From the NCBI GenBank assembly GCA_014802105.1, contig JAAVCX010000031.1, positions 23,421 through 87,420 of the forward strand: a stretch of DNA of 64,000 bases. Direction: 5' to 3'. A program made the translations under genes and the position numbers. The DNA is from Bacteroides sp. (GTDB lineage Bacteria > Bacteroidota > Bacteroidia > Bacteroidales > Muribaculaceae). This document shows, one piece after another, positions 53,816 to 62,766 of the stretch. The notes under the pieces were generated by a model. It ran no database searches, was not told where the DNA came from, and worked only from the letters and a program-made list of their open reading frames with translations. Each line of letters starts with the position of its first letter. Position 1 is the stretch's first letter.

Positions 53816-55051
53816 ATGAAAACAGCTTATCAGATATTTCTCACGGGTCTCAGTATAATAATCCTGTCATGGTTCCTGCCTTGGATTTATGGTCTGCTCT
53901 TTCCCGTGGCAGCCTCAGATCCATTTGTGGCTTACTCGCCGTTGACCGAGTCGTTTATCATTTCAGAGCCGGGTGGCGGCGACATCTATGCCGTCGATAA
54001 AGAAGGCAAACGTGTAGGTGAAATCCTGTCAAAGGAAGATCGCGACTCGTTGTTGCCACATATATATTATACACAGCTCATGGCTCATGACCGTATGCCC
54101 GACTCGGTTGCGGGCCGCGAGGTGTCGGTGCCGGTATTCAAACAGTCTCAATGGGTGTTTTCGTCGAGTCCGCGCGATCTCAATAAGGTGATGCCCGAAG
54201 TAAACCTCATGATGGAGTCGATGCCGGCTCGTATAGATCTCGAGGATCCTGACATGGTGTTTCGCGTCAAGGGAAACCGGGTCGAGTTTATTGATATTGC
54301 TACCAACAGTGTCAATGCCGATCGTAGCCGACGCTTTACCGAGATATTCAATGACCGTGGATTTTCTTTTCCGATCAAGACACTGAGCGGAAACATCACT
54401 ACCCGTAAGCCCTACGACGAGGGTTATCTCCTGGTCGATAAGGAGGGTGGCATCTATCATCTCAAGATGCAGGCCGGCCGACCCTATATGGTAAAGGTCT
54501 CGAAGCCCTACAGTGTTGTAGCACGAAATCTCTTTATACTCGAAAATGTCGATCGACGCCAGCTCGGCCTCGTCAGCGATGAGAGTGATCGTCTGTATGT
54601 GCTCGAACGCGAGGGCTATCGGCTGAAACCTCTTGAGGTAGGGGATGTCGATCCTTCTCGCCACAGGATCTCGATAGTCAAGAATCTCTTTAACTGGGTA
54701 GTAAAGATTTCCGACAATAACGGTTCGCGCTGGATCGCACTCGACTCCGATACTTACGAGCCGCTCGCAACCTATTCGGTCGGCTATCCTGAATCTCTGA
54801 CCGAGAGAGTAGCAGGCTTTATCTTCCCCTTTGAACTCTCGTTCACCGATGTCACCGATTGTCTGGCCCGTCCGCGAGTGGAGTTCTTTTCGTGGCACGT
54901 GGTTGTGCTTAACGTGGTTCTTTCGCTCATACTGCTATGGTATTACCGCTCTCAACGACAGTCGCTGAAGATCATAGCATCGGCAGTCACGCTGATTTTC
55001 GGTATTTTTTCGTTCATTCCATTTATAATTTATAAAAAACTTTACCTATGA
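53816..55051 (+). CDS. DUF4857 membrane protein
   Basis: This 411-residue protein fits the Bacteroidales family DUF4857. One N-terminal helix (FLTGLSIIILSWFLPWIYGL) is followed by a large periplasmic domain (about 35-340), with beta-propeller-like repeats such as GGGDIYAVDKEGKRVGEI, EGYLLVDKEGGIYHLKMQ and SDESDRLYVLEREGYRLK. Two C-terminal helices (VVLNVVLSLILLWYY and ASAVTLIFGIFSFIPFII) follow. It could link the permease to the periplasm, e.g. as a substrate-binding or second membrane subunit. Its function is unknown. The stop overlaps the next start by 4 nt. Confidence 0.8.
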   Translation: MKTAYQIFLTGLSIIILSWFLPWIYGLLFPVAASDPFVAYSPLTESFIISEPGGGDIYAVDKEGKRVGEILSKEDRDSLLPHIYYTQLMAHDRMPDSVAGREVSVPVFKQSQWVFSSSPRDLNKVMPEVNLMMESMPARIDLEDPDMVFRVKGNRVEFIDIATNSVNADRSRRFTEIFNDRGFSFPIKTLSGNITTRKPYDEGYLLVDKEGGIYHLKMQAGRPYMVKVSKPYSVVARNLFILENVDRRQLGLVSDESDRLYVLEREGYRLKPLEVGDVDPSRHRISIVKNLFNWVVKISDNNGSRWIALDSDTYEPLATYSVGYPESLTERVAGFIFPFELSFTDVTDCLARPRVEFFSWHVVVLNVVLSLILLWYYRSQRQSLKIIASAVTLIFGIFSFIPFIIYKKLYL

Positions 55052-55665
55052 AAAAGTCACTTATAATCCTTTCACTTTTCGCTGTATGTCTCGGGATATT
55101 CTCGTGTGGAAATTCCGGTGCCAAGAACGAGACACTGCCTGATGCCTCCGAGGCAATCAGTGTCGATCAGGTGCTTGCCACGCCCGATGAGCTCGTCGGT
55201 GACACTATTGTCATCGAGGGTGTCTGCTCCCATCTCTGCCGCCACGGTGGCCGCAAGGCTTTTGTGGCAGGTTCGGCCGACTCGGTCATGCTCCGTTGCG
55301 AGGCTTTCCCTCTGATGGGCGAACCGTTCCCCAAGAGCACTATACATCATCCTATACGTGTGACCGGCATACTGCGCGAACAGCGTATCGACGAGGCTGC
55401 CGTGGCAGAGATGGAGCGTGAGAACAATGAGCGCCTCGAGCGTATAGCCCAGGAGAGAGGTGAGGAGTCGGCCGAACTGGCTTCGAGGGCTGCCAGCGGT
55501 TGTGACACCGAACGTGCGGCTCAGGGACAGAAAGATCTCACGACTTTCAACGAACGTATGGCTGACTATCGTGCCCGTATTGCCGAGCGCAATGAGCGCG
55601 AAGGTCGTCCTTATCTTTCGTTCTACTATCTCGACGCTATTTCTTACGAGACCCTGGCCGAGTGA
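55048..55665 (+). CDS. Small OB-fold-like lipoprotein with CxxxCxH motif
   Basis: This 205-residue lipoprotein (lipobox GIFSC, Cys20) ends the operon, its ATG overlapping the previous stop by 4 nt. Residues about 38-120 look like an OB-fold: ELVGDTIVIEGVCSHLCRHG, then AFVAGSADSVMLRCEAF and HHPIRVTGILREQRI. The motif CSHLCRH could bind metal or heme. A charged helical tail (about 120-195) is rich in Glu and Arg. I do not recognise a named family with certainty. Confidence 0.75.
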   Translation: MKKSLIILSLFAVCLGIFSCGNSGAKNETLPDASEAISVDQVLATPDELVGDTIVIEGVCSHLCRHGGRKAFVAGSADSVMLRCEAFPLMGEPFPKSTIHHPIRVTGILREQRIDEAAVAEMERENNERLERIAQERGEESAELASRAASGCDTERAAQGQKDLTTFNERMADYRARIAERNEREGRPYLSFYYLDAISYETLAE

Positions 55666-55729
55666 CTTGACGTGATGAGCTGACTCACTGAAATTGTCGT
55701 TACGGCAAGCAGATATATTAGCTTACATA

Positions 55730-55763
55730 GACCCGTGGCCGATTGGCTGCGGGTCTCTTTTTT
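55730..55763 (+). terminator. Terminator of the seven-gene operon
   Basis: GACCCGTGGCC pairs with GGCTGCGGGTC, and is followed by TCTTTTTT. It lies 64 nt after the last gene. Confidence 0.85.
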
Positions 55764-55833
55764 CCTGATCGCGCGTCGACAGTTTTGTAAGCTAATTGTT
55801 TTAGGAAAAACGACTGGATAGGGAAGGGGAGAC

Positions 55834-55864
55834 TTTGAGCGTATCGGTTTTTTGGGTAACTTTA
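55834..55864 (+). promoter_or_regulatory. Promoter of the GH109-like gene
   Basis: TTTG (55834-55837) and TAACTTTA (55857-55864) are 19 nt apart. The start site would be near 55869, so translation must begin at the ATG at 55885, not at the in-frame ATG at 55852. Confidence 0.5.
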
Positions 55865-55884
55865 CGCCGATAAAAAATATTCCC

Positions 55885-57537
55885 ATGAAACTCAAAGGCT
55901 TCTCTTCGATACTTCTTGCCGGCATGCTTGCTGCCGGAGGCTTCACGTCGGCCGTAGCTCAGTCATTATCGCCCTCGACCAAGTGGCATTGGGATAAGGG
56001 CACAATAGTAGTCGATACTCCCGATCGTGCTCCCGGCCAGGAGCACGCGCTGGGACTCACGGTTCCCAAGATGGAAACTGTGAGAGTTGCTTTTGTCGGG
56101 CTCGGCATGAGAGGCCCCGGAGCTGTCGAGCGGTTCTCTCAGATCCCGGGAGTGGAGGTGGTCGCTCTCTGTGACTATGATCCCTCGAGAGCCGAGAAGT
56201 GTCAGTCTTATCTTGAAAAGGCCGGGCTCTTGCCGGCAACGATCTATTCGGGTGCCGACGGATATAAGGAACTCTGTGCCCGTCCCGACATAGACCTTGT
56301 CTATATAGCTCCCGACTGGGATCATCATTTCCCTATTGCCAAATGTGCTCTCGAGAATGGTAAACATGCTGCCATCGAAGTGCCTTCGGCAATGAATCTG
56401 GAGCAGTGCTGGGAGTTGATAGATCTCTCGGAAAAGAACCGCAAACATTGCATGATACTCGAGAATTGCTGTTATGACTGGTTTGAGCTTGACGCGCTAA
56501 ATATGGCGCAGGCCGGACTTTTTGGTGAAATCATCAGGGCTCAGGGGGCTTATATACATTGTCTTGATCCTTTCTGGCCCTACTATTGGAGTGATCCCGA
56601 TAACGATCCTGACCGGCTCGGATGGAGAATGAAATACAATATGGAAAATCGTGGAGACGTGTATCCCACTCACGGTCTTGGCCCTGTGGCTCAGGCTCTC
56701 GATATTCATCGCGGCGACCGCTTTACGGTGCTCACGGCTATGGATACCAAGAGTGTGCGTGGCAAAGAATATGTGGAACAGAAGACCGGCCGTCCATGCA
56801 AGGAATATCGTAATGGTGATCACACAACCACTCTGATGCGCACGGCCAACGGTAAGGTCGTCGAGATACAGCACAATGTAATGACTCCCCAACCTTACAA
56901 CCGGCTCTATCAGCTCACCGGCACAAAGGGATTAGCCAACAAATATCCGGTGCAGGGACTCGCAATCGAGCCGTCTCAGCTCAAGGCTTCGGGCTATGAG
57001 ACTCCAAAGATCGACGATCTCTCGGCCCATAGCTTCATGCCTAAGGAAGAAATGGATGCACTGCGTGAGCGCTACCGTCATCCTATAATCAAGAAATATG
57101 GCGAGATGGCCGAGAAAGTCGGGGGACACGGAGGTATGGATTTCTTTATGGATGCACGTCTGGTCTACTGTCTTCAGAATGGTCTGCCTCTTGACATGGA
57201 CGTCTATGACATGGCCGAGTGGTGTAGCCTTGCCGAGCTTGGCACACTCTCGATGGACAATAACTGTGCCGCAGTTGAGTTTCCTGATTTTACGCGTGGT
57301 CACTGGGCAGATATAAAGGGTTTTAATCATGCCTGGGCAACCCCCGACGAAGAAAAGATTGCCGAGGCTGCCGCACAGAAATTTACCGAATCACAGAAAA
57401 AAGCAGTAAGTGATCATCGGCTCTGGCAATTATATCGAGCCGTAAAGAACTCCCCCGAAGGTAAGGCCCGAGACAAGGCTCTTAAGACCTACAATCGTGC
57501 GCTCTCTAAGGCTAAATTGCAGATGGCCAAGGAATAA
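55885..57537 (+). CDS. Secreted Gfo/Idh/MocA protein, GH109-like
   Basis: The 550-residue protein has a signal peptide (ILLAGMLAAGGFTSAVAQS), a Rossmann NAD-binding domain (VRVAFVGLGMRGPGAVERFS; ALCDYDPSRAEKC) and the C-terminal alpha/beta domain of this oxidoreductase superfamily. The blocks HCMILENCCYDWFELDALNM, GAYIHCLDPFW and NRGDVYPTHGLGPVAQALDI resemble GH109 alpha-N-acetylgalactosaminidases, which use a retained NAD for hydrolysis; His in YPTHG is a likely catalytic residue. Other glycan activities are possible. The promoter position supports the chosen start. Confidence 0.85.
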   Translation: MKLKGFSSILLAGMLAAGGFTSAVAQSLSPSTKWHWDKGTIVVDTPDRAPGQEHALGLTVPKMETVRVAFVGLGMRGPGAVERFSQIPGVEVVALCDYDPSRAEKCQSYLEKAGLLPATIYSGADGYKELCARPDIDLVYIAPDWDHHFPIAKCALENGKHAAIEVPSAMNLEQCWELIDLSEKNRKHCMILENCCYDWFELDALNMAQAGLFGEIIRAQGAYIHCLDPFWPYYWSDPDNDPDRLGWRMKYNMENRGDVYPTHGLGPVAQALDIHRGDRFTVLTAMDTKSVRGKEYVEQKTGRPCKEYRNGDHTTTLMRTANGKVVEIQHNVMTPQPYNRLYQLTGTKGLANKYPVQGLAIEPSQLKASGYETPKIDDLSAHSFMPKEEMDALRERYRHPIIKKYGEMAEKVGGHGGMDFFMDARLVYCLQNGLPLDMDVYDMAEWCSLAELGTLSMDNNCAAVEFPDFTRGHWADIKGFNHAWATPDEEKIAEAAAQKFTESQKKAVSDHRLWQLYRAVKNSPEGKARDKALKTYNRALSKAKLQMAKE

Positions 57538-57567
57538 ATGATTGGAGAATAATTTAAGCATCAATAT

Positions 57568-57605
57568 AAAAAAGCTTGCAAGCCGAAAGCCTGCAAGCTT
57601 TTTTA
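57568..57605. terminator. Bidirectional terminator
   Basis: The hairpin AAGCTTGCAAGC / GCCTGCAAGCTT has A-rich and T-rich flanks on opposite sides, so it can stop the GH109-like gene on the plus strand and tRNA-Pro on the minus strand. Confidence 0.85.
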
Positions 57606-57610
57606 TTGAG

Positions 57611-57683
57611 TCGGGGTGAGAAGACTCGAACTTCCGACCTCCACGTCCCGAACGTGGCGCGCTGCCAACTGTGCTACACCCCG
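57611..57683 (-). tRNA. tRNA-Pro (anticodon CGG)
   Basis: The minus-strand sequence folds into a cloverleaf with acceptor stem CGGGGTG/CACCCCG, D-arm, anticodon arm with loop TTCGGGA (anticodon CGG) and T-arm with loop TTCGAGT. C1:G72 and A73 are identity features of bacterial tRNA-Pro. The 3' CCA is not encoded. Confidence 0.93.
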
Positions 57684-57711
57684 ATGGCTGAGCCGGATTG
57701 ATTTTGTGGGG

Positions 57712-57743
57712 CAAAGGTAAGTATTATAACTGAATTATGCAAA
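57712..57743 (-). promoter_or_regulatory. Promoter of tRNA-Pro
   Basis: On the minus strand TTTG (57740-57743), 20 nt, then TACCTTTG (57712-57719), 28 nt upstream of the tRNA 5' end. This is the best consensus match in the window. Confidence 0.65.
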
Positions 57744-57886
57744 TTCTTTTTCATCAGTCTTGTTCATTCGGTCAATCAAAGCTTCCAATAAGAGGAGAAG
57801 CAGTCGGCTCCTCTCGGGTCCTCAGGGAAAGTAAATCTGAGCGGTTGTTGAGCAAGATAATGATTTGGCCGGCAGAGTATATGCTG

Positions 57887-58561
57887 TCAGTAATAGACGA
57901 TTTCGCGTCGTTCCAGCGAGTAGGAGACGTGGGGGCGTGAACCGGGTGTCTGTGTTGTCCAGACACTGAGGCGTTCGGTCCAGTTGCCATGAGGGTCTTC
58001 TTGTCGGTAGATGTTGAAGACGGCTGTGTGCTCGCCCTCGTTGAGAGGATCGGTGTATTGTCCTACCACGCGGTTGCGATCGTCATAGACGGTGACGGCA
58101 TAGTCGCCCATTCCTGAGGTAGCTACGACATTGGGCGACAGATGTCGGTAGGTGAGGGTGTCGCGTAGAAATCCGCCGTGGACACGACGCAGATTGGGGC
58201 GTCGGTCATCCCAGCGCACTATGCGTCCCTGCTCATCGCGTGAGAGGCGTTCGTCGCGTCGTGGCACATAGTGTCCGAGTGTGTCGAAGTAGACTACTGT
58301 CTCAAGCCTGTGGGATGGGAGGGTGTCGACTGTTATCGAGTCAGGGCCGGCGGGAGTTACGTTGTAGTAGGTGGTTGAACTGATACGTTTTACCCGGTGA
58401 CTGACTTCGAAGAGTGAGAGGTCGGAACTCTCGAAGATACCATCGGAGTCTTCGCCGAGGGTATCTTGAGCGGAGTTTCTGGAAGACCACTCCGAGCAAC
58501 CGGCGGCCAACAGGAGCAACCAGGCGAAATTCAGGATTAGGAATGACTGACGCATATACAA
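57887..58561 (-). CDS. Lipoprotein of unknown function with YD-like repeats
   Basis: I do not recognise this 224-residue protein. It has a lipoprotein signal with Cys22 (LLLLAAGC). After an acidic Ser/Asp-rich linker, three segments resemble YD/RHS-type beta repeats: RDEQGRIVRWDD, VTVYDDRNRVVGQYTDP and IYRQEDPHGNWTERLSVW. A start at Met3 is equally possible. It lies 99 nt upstream of the NhaD gene on the same coordinate side, but a terminator stands between them. The 203 nt between it and tRNA-Pro hold only the tRNA promoter. Confidence 0.7.
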   Translation of the reverse strand: MYMRQSFLILNFAWLLLLAAGCSEWSSRNSAQDTLGEDSDGIFESSDLSLFEVSHRVKRISSTTYYNVTPAGPDSITVDTLPSHRLETVVYFDTLGHYVPRRDERLSRDEQGRIVRWDDRRPNLRRVHGGFLRDTLTYRHLSPNVVATSGMGDYAVTVYDDRNRVVGQYTDPLNEGEHTAVFNIYRQEDPHGNWTERLSVWTTQTPGSRPHVSYSLERREIVYY

Positions 58562-58576
58562 CCTAAGTATTCTCTA

Positions 58577-58615
58577 AAAATACCCGGGCAGACCGCAGAT
58601 GATGGACTGCCCGGG
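58577..58615 (-). terminator. Terminator of the NhaD-type antiporter gene
   Basis: A perfect 9-bp stem CCCGGGCAG / CTGCCCGGG is followed on the minus strand by TATTTTTAGAG. It is 46 nt beyond the antiporter stop. Confidence 0.8.
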
Positions 58616-58660
58616 ATAAAAGATGGAAGTTATGAGTTTCGGAAGTTATTTAGGCTACGA

Positions 58661-59956
58661 TCAGCTGAAGAAAAGCGTATGCTCGATAGCGTAGGTGGCT
58701 ATACCTGCCAGATAGCCGACAAAGGCTATCCAGGTGAAGCGACGCAGATACCATCCGAAGGTGATTTTCTCCAGACCCATGACCACCACGCCGGCGGCCG
58801 AACCGATGATGAGCATCGAACCTCCGACGCCGGCACAGTAGGCCAGCAGTTGCCAGAAGAGACCGTCGGCGGCAAAGTCGCCGGTCGGAGCGATGGGATA
58901 CATTTCCATACATCCGGCCACGAGGGGCACGTTGTCGACAATCGACGAAACGATACCGATGATACCGGTGACGAGATAGTGGTTGCCACCCGAAGCGGTG
59001 TTGAGCCACTCACCGAAGGCGGTGAGCACACCGGTCTCCTGGAGGGTAGCGACGGCCATGAGGATGCCGAGGAAGAAGAGGATAGTGGCCATATCTATCT
59101 TGGAGAGCAGTCGGGTCACTTCGAGATGGGAGTGGTCGGCGAAGACTGAGTTGCGGGTGCAACGGTATTCGCTGACAAGCCAGAGCACTCCAAGTGCAAG
59201 CAGGATGCCCATGAATGGAGCGAGGCCGGTGAGCATGCGGAAGATGGGTACGAAGATCAGGCCACCGACACCGAGGAAGAGTATGAGGTTACGGTCGGGG
59301 TTGGTAATTGTGCCGGGTGAATCCTGAGAGGAGGAGACAGGGAGATTGCCCTTGAGATAGATAGATACACAGAAGGCCGAGACTACAACGGCGATCACGG
59401 AGGGGAGGAGGAGCTGGGAGATGACACCGCCGGTGGTGATCATGCCGCGGATCCAGAGCATGATGGTGGTCACGTCGCCGATGGGCGAGAAGGCTCCGCC
59501 GGCATTGGCCGCGATGACTATCATGCCGCCGAAGAGCATACGGTCGTTATGGTCGTCGACGAGTTTTCGGAGCACCATGATCATTACGATAGAGGTGGTG
59601 AGGTTGTCGAGGATGGCCGAGAGGATGAAAGCCATGATAGTGATGCGCCAGAGCAGGGCTCGCTTGCTGGTGGTGGCCAGGGCACCTTTGACAAAGTAGA
59701 AACCACCGTTGGCGTCGATGATCTCGACGATGGTCATGGCACCCATCAGGAAGAAAAGTATCTCGCAGGTGTCGCCCAGATGGTGGAGCAGACGTGATGA
59801 GGTCTGAGCTTCATCGGGAGAGACTCCACAGGCATAGACAGTCCAGCAGGCCACACACATGAGCAGGGCCGGCACCGCCTTGTTGATTTTTGTGAAGCTC
59901 TCGAGGGCTATGAAAAGATAACCCAGGAGAAACAGAATTACAATTGCTGTAACCAT
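58661..59956 (-). CDS. nhaD: NhaD-type sodium/proton antiporter
   Basis: This 431-residue inner-membrane protein of the ion-transporter superfamily exchanges sodium for protons. It has about twelve hydrophobic segments, starting TAIVILFLLGYLFIALES. Family blocks include AFILSAILDNLTTSIVMIMV and AANAGGAFSPIGDVTTIMLW, with conserved polar and acidic residues for ion binding, and the second half repeats the pattern in IVSSIVDNVPLVAGCMEMYP. Length is normal for NhaD. Confidence 0.9.
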   Translation of the reverse strand: MVTAIVILFLLGYLFIALESFTKINKAVPALLMCVACWTVYACGVSPDEAQTSSRLLHHLGDTCEILFFLMGAMTIVEIIDANGGFYFVKGALATTSKRALLWRITIMAFILSAILDNLTTSIVMIMVLRKLVDDHNDRMLFGGMIVIAANAGGAFSPIGDVTTIMLWIRGMITTGGVISQLLLPSVIAVVVSAFCVSIYLKGNLPVSSSQDSPGTITNPDRNLILFLGVGGLIFVPIFRMLTGLAPFMGILLALGVLWLVSEYRCTRNSVFADHSHLEVTRLLSKIDMATILFFLGILMAVATLQETGVLTAFGEWLNTASGGNHYLVTGIIGIVSSIVDNVPLVAGCMEMYPIAPTGDFAADGLFWQLLAYCAGVGGSMLIIGSAAGVVVMGLEKITFGWYLRRFTWIAFVGYLAGIATYAIEHTLFFS

Positions 59957-60050
59957 AGTTTGTGTTTAGTTGATAATTGGTATTGATGAGGTTTATTGAT
60001 AAATTCGCGTTTGATGGATTTCAACAGCTCTGAGTCCCGGTTGGTGACTG

Positions 60051-61358
60051 TCATTTCACCTGGGTCTTGAGCCATTCGTAATGGCCGCGCTCGGTCTCTG
60101 TGGTGGTCCAGTGCTCGTTGACTGGAGTAATGAGTGCTTCTTTTGGGGAGGTGATCACGTTCCACACCTCATAGCTGGTGGTGGGGGGACAGGTGTTGTC
60201 GTTGAAGCCCCAGGTCATACGCACGGGGCAGGTGAGATGGCGGGCGAAGTTGACAACGTCGTAGTAGGAGAGGGTCTCGACTTTGTCGGGTGTGCCCTGA
60301 GTGGGGTCTTTGCGGAAGTGATGGGGATAACCGCCGGCTTTGTCGCCGAGATAGCCGGCCATGTCGCTCAGGGCCGGATGGTTGGCACAGCAGGCATTGA
60401 CACGCTTGTCGAGCGCGGCGGTGGTGATGGCAAGAGCTCCACCCTGACTTCCGCCCTGAGTGAAGAGGTTGCGGCCATCCCACTGGGGCAGGGAGGTGAG
60501 CACGTCGAGGAAGCGTCGACATCCCAGATAGACATCTTTCATGTAGTAGTTGTCCTTGTCATCGAGGCCCATGTCGAGATAGTTACCCAGAGCTTTGCGC
60601 TCGAGTTTCCACGACTCCTCGGGTATGTCGGGGTGGCAGCCGTGTATCTCGATCTCAGCGCGTATCATGCCACCCTCTCCATAATAGCGGTGACGCAGAG
60701 GTTCCTTGATAGTCTTGACACCGGCTCCCGGAGGACATAATACGGCGGGATACTTACCTTCGCCGCGAGGTATGAACAGGTAGCCATACATGCAACGTCC
60801 CTTGTCATTGAGCTGAAGGCGCACAAGCTGGCAGGTCATCTTTGGGGTAGAGTATTTCTCGACGGTCTCGACCGAATACTGCAAGGGGTATTTCTTATCC
60901 TCCTCGATAGCTTTGTCCCAGAATCGGGTGAAGTCTTGGGGTTCCTTGACATAAGACTCGAGGAGCTCGGGCGAGAAGCCAACTTTTACGTGGTGGGAGG
61001 TGGTGTGGCCGTCGCCGAAGTCGGCATTGAGGCGCAGATCGCGAAATCCCGGCTTTTTCATCGTGCCCATCTTGATGCGAGCTTTTCCCTGAGCGTCGAG
61101 TTTCACGCTTGAACTTGTATCGTCGGGGAGCATATCGTCGCCCAGCGCGTATGTGATTTCCATTCCGGCGGCAGGTTGGCCGTAGCGCAGGAGCTGCACA
61201 TCGACTGTCGCATCCTGTCCGGTCTTGTAGATCCAGTCGGCGTGATCGGGAACAGTAACCCAAAGGTAGTCGCTGCGGTAGGGATAGTTCTCAGCGTCAG
61301 CAGTCTTTCCTGCTATCATCAGCAGTAGGACTACGAGTGTAAGGTGTAGTTTCTTCAT
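60051..61358 (-). CDS. Acetylxylan esterase-like protein, CE7-type hydrolase
   Basis: The 435-residue secreted protein (signal LVVLLLMIAGKTADA) has an N-terminal beta-sandwich-like domain (about 25-130) and an alpha/beta-hydrolase domain resembling acetylxylan esterase / cephalosporin C deacetylase. The nucleophile is the Ser in GGSQGGALAI, and the closing His is likely in PVNEHWTTTETERGHYEWLK. The family removes acetyl groups from plant polysaccharides. It begins 34 nt after the GH28 gene, so the pair probably acts on acetylated pectic glycans; this is inference. Confidence 0.87.
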   Translation of the reverse strand: MKKLHLTLVVLLLMIAGKTADAENYPYRSDYLWVTVPDHADWIYKTGQDATVDVQLLRYGQPAAGMEITYALGDDMLPDDTSSSVKLDAQGKARIKMGTMKKPGFRDLRLNADFGDGHTTSHHVKVGFSPELLESYVKEPQDFTRFWDKAIEEDKKYPLQYSVETVEKYSTPKMTCQLVRLQLNDKGRCMYGYLFIPRGEGKYPAVLCPPGAGVKTIKEPLRHRYYGEGGMIRAEIEIHGCHPDIPEESWKLERKALGNYLDMGLDDKDNYYMKDVYLGCRRFLDVLTSLPQWDGRNLFTQGGSQGGALAITTAALDKRVNACCANHPALSDMAGYLGDKAGGYPHHFRKDPTQGTPDKVETLSYYDVVNFARHLTCPVRMTWGFNDNTCPPTTSYEVWNVITSPKEALITPVNEHWTTTETERGHYEWLKTQVK

Positions 61359-61392
61359 AGTTATCGGTTCTCAGGAGGTATAAATAAGTTAG

Positions 61393-62748
61393 TTATTCGG
61401 TGATAATGTTTTCACAGTCGTTCATCACGTATACAGGGCGTTGGTCGGGAGAGGAGGCTATAACCTTGACATTGCGGAATGTGATGTCGCGTGCATGATT
61501 GAGCCAGAAACCCTGAGCCGGGAGTATGCCCCACATGGTCGACTCGGGATAGTCGGCGACCTTCTCGTCGGTGGGTGAGGGCGTCACGGGCTGACCGCCT
61601 GCGTGGCGTATGGTGATGTCGTGAAGCAGTATGTCGGTGACCGGATGTCCTTCAAGGCCGGTGATGGAGCTACCCGAAGGGCCGGCCTGATCGATGAGTA
61701 TGTCATGGAGCACCACTCCTGAGATTGTCCCGATCCCTTCGACGGGATGATCCTTTGAGTAGGGGCGTGCGCGATTGGCCAGACGTATGAAGATCGGCGA
61801 CTCAGTACCACGTATGGTGATGTCGGATATGTCGACATTGCTCATGGTGCCTCCGTCGACAATTTCCAGAGATATGGCCGAGTGGCCTATGCCGCCTTCA
61901 TAGCCGAAATATTGGGAACTCTGGTCGGCGGATGGTTTCACGGCTATGCCGCGGATGATGATGTTGCGGAAGCCGCCGTTGGTCTCGGTACCAAGCTTGA
62001 TAGCGTTGCAATGGGAAGATACCACACAATTGGAGATCACCACGTCTTCACACAGTCGCGGCGAAGTGCTCTTGAGTGTGATGGCATCGTCGTCAGAGTC
62101 GGCTATCATGTTGCTGACGGTGACGTCGTGGCAGCCATCGAGATCGAGAGCGTCGTTATTGAAATTGTTGCGGTTGTTGACTGTGATACCGTCGATGCGT
62201 ACCCTGTCACATGCAAGATAATGTTGCATCCAGCATCCAGAATTGCGCAGGGTGATTCCGCTGATATTAATGTCTTTTCCTCGTATGATACGTAGCAGAT
62301 GGGGGCGTGTGATACCCTCATCATTCCATGAAAGCTTGGGAAAAGCTTTGCCACGGCCATCAATAGTACCTTGGCCGGTGATCGAGACATTGTCTATAGA
62401 GTCGCCATAGATCAACTGGATTGTGGGTATGCCTGTGCGCAACGACACATAGCTGCTGGTGACGGGAGTATAGTCAGCTATATCGGTGCTTCCATAGAGC
62501 GTGGCTCCGGCCTGAAGGTGAAGATTGACATTGCTGCGCAACATCAGTGACCCTGTCTTGAAGTCGCCCGTCGGGACGATCACGGTGCCTCCGCCCGAGG
62601 CGTTGCATGCGTCAATGGCTTTTTGGATCGCGCCGGTCGACAGACGGGTAGTGTCGCTGACAGCGCCATATTCGGTAATATCAAAGGTGCGTGCTACTCC
62701 GGGCAATGCCACGCAGGAGAGCAAAGCGATGATCAAACAGTGTTTCAT
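61393..62748 (-). CDS. Glycoside hydrolase family 28 protein
   Basis: The 451-residue secreted protein has a right-handed beta-helix fold of the polygalacturonase group. The start at 62748 is chosen because MKHCLIIALLSCVALPGVA is a signal peptide and the promoter lies just upstream; the frame is open to 62817. It opens with FDITEYGAVSDTTRLSTGAI, and the catalytic Asp region is NNDALDLDGC, SDDDAITLKS and SHCNAIKLGTET, a pattern of the exo- or rhamnogalacturonan-type branch rather than classic endo-enzymes (GHG is replaced). Confidence 0.9.
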   Translation of the reverse strand: MKHCLIIALLSCVALPGVARTFDITEYGAVSDTTRLSTGAIQKAIDACNASGGGTVIVPTGDFKTGSLMLRSNVNLHLQAGATLYGSTDIADYTPVTSSYVSLRTGIPTIQLIYGDSIDNVSITGQGTIDGRGKAFPKLSWNDEGITRPHLLRIIRGKDINISGITLRNSGCWMQHYLACDRVRIDGITVNNRNNFNNDALDLDGCHDVTVSNMIADSDDDAITLKSTSPRLCEDVVISNCVVSSHCNAIKLGTETNGGFRNIIIRGIAVKPSADQSSQYFGYEGGIGHSAISLEIVDGGTMSNVDISDITIRGTESPIFIRLANRARPYSKDHPVEGIGTISGVVLHDILIDQAGPSGSSITGLEGHPVTDILLHDITIRHAGGQPVTPSPTDEKVADYPESTMWGILPAQGFWLNHARDITFRNVKVIASSPDQRPVYVMNDCENIITE

Positions 62749-62766
62749 GGTAGAGATACTTGCCGA

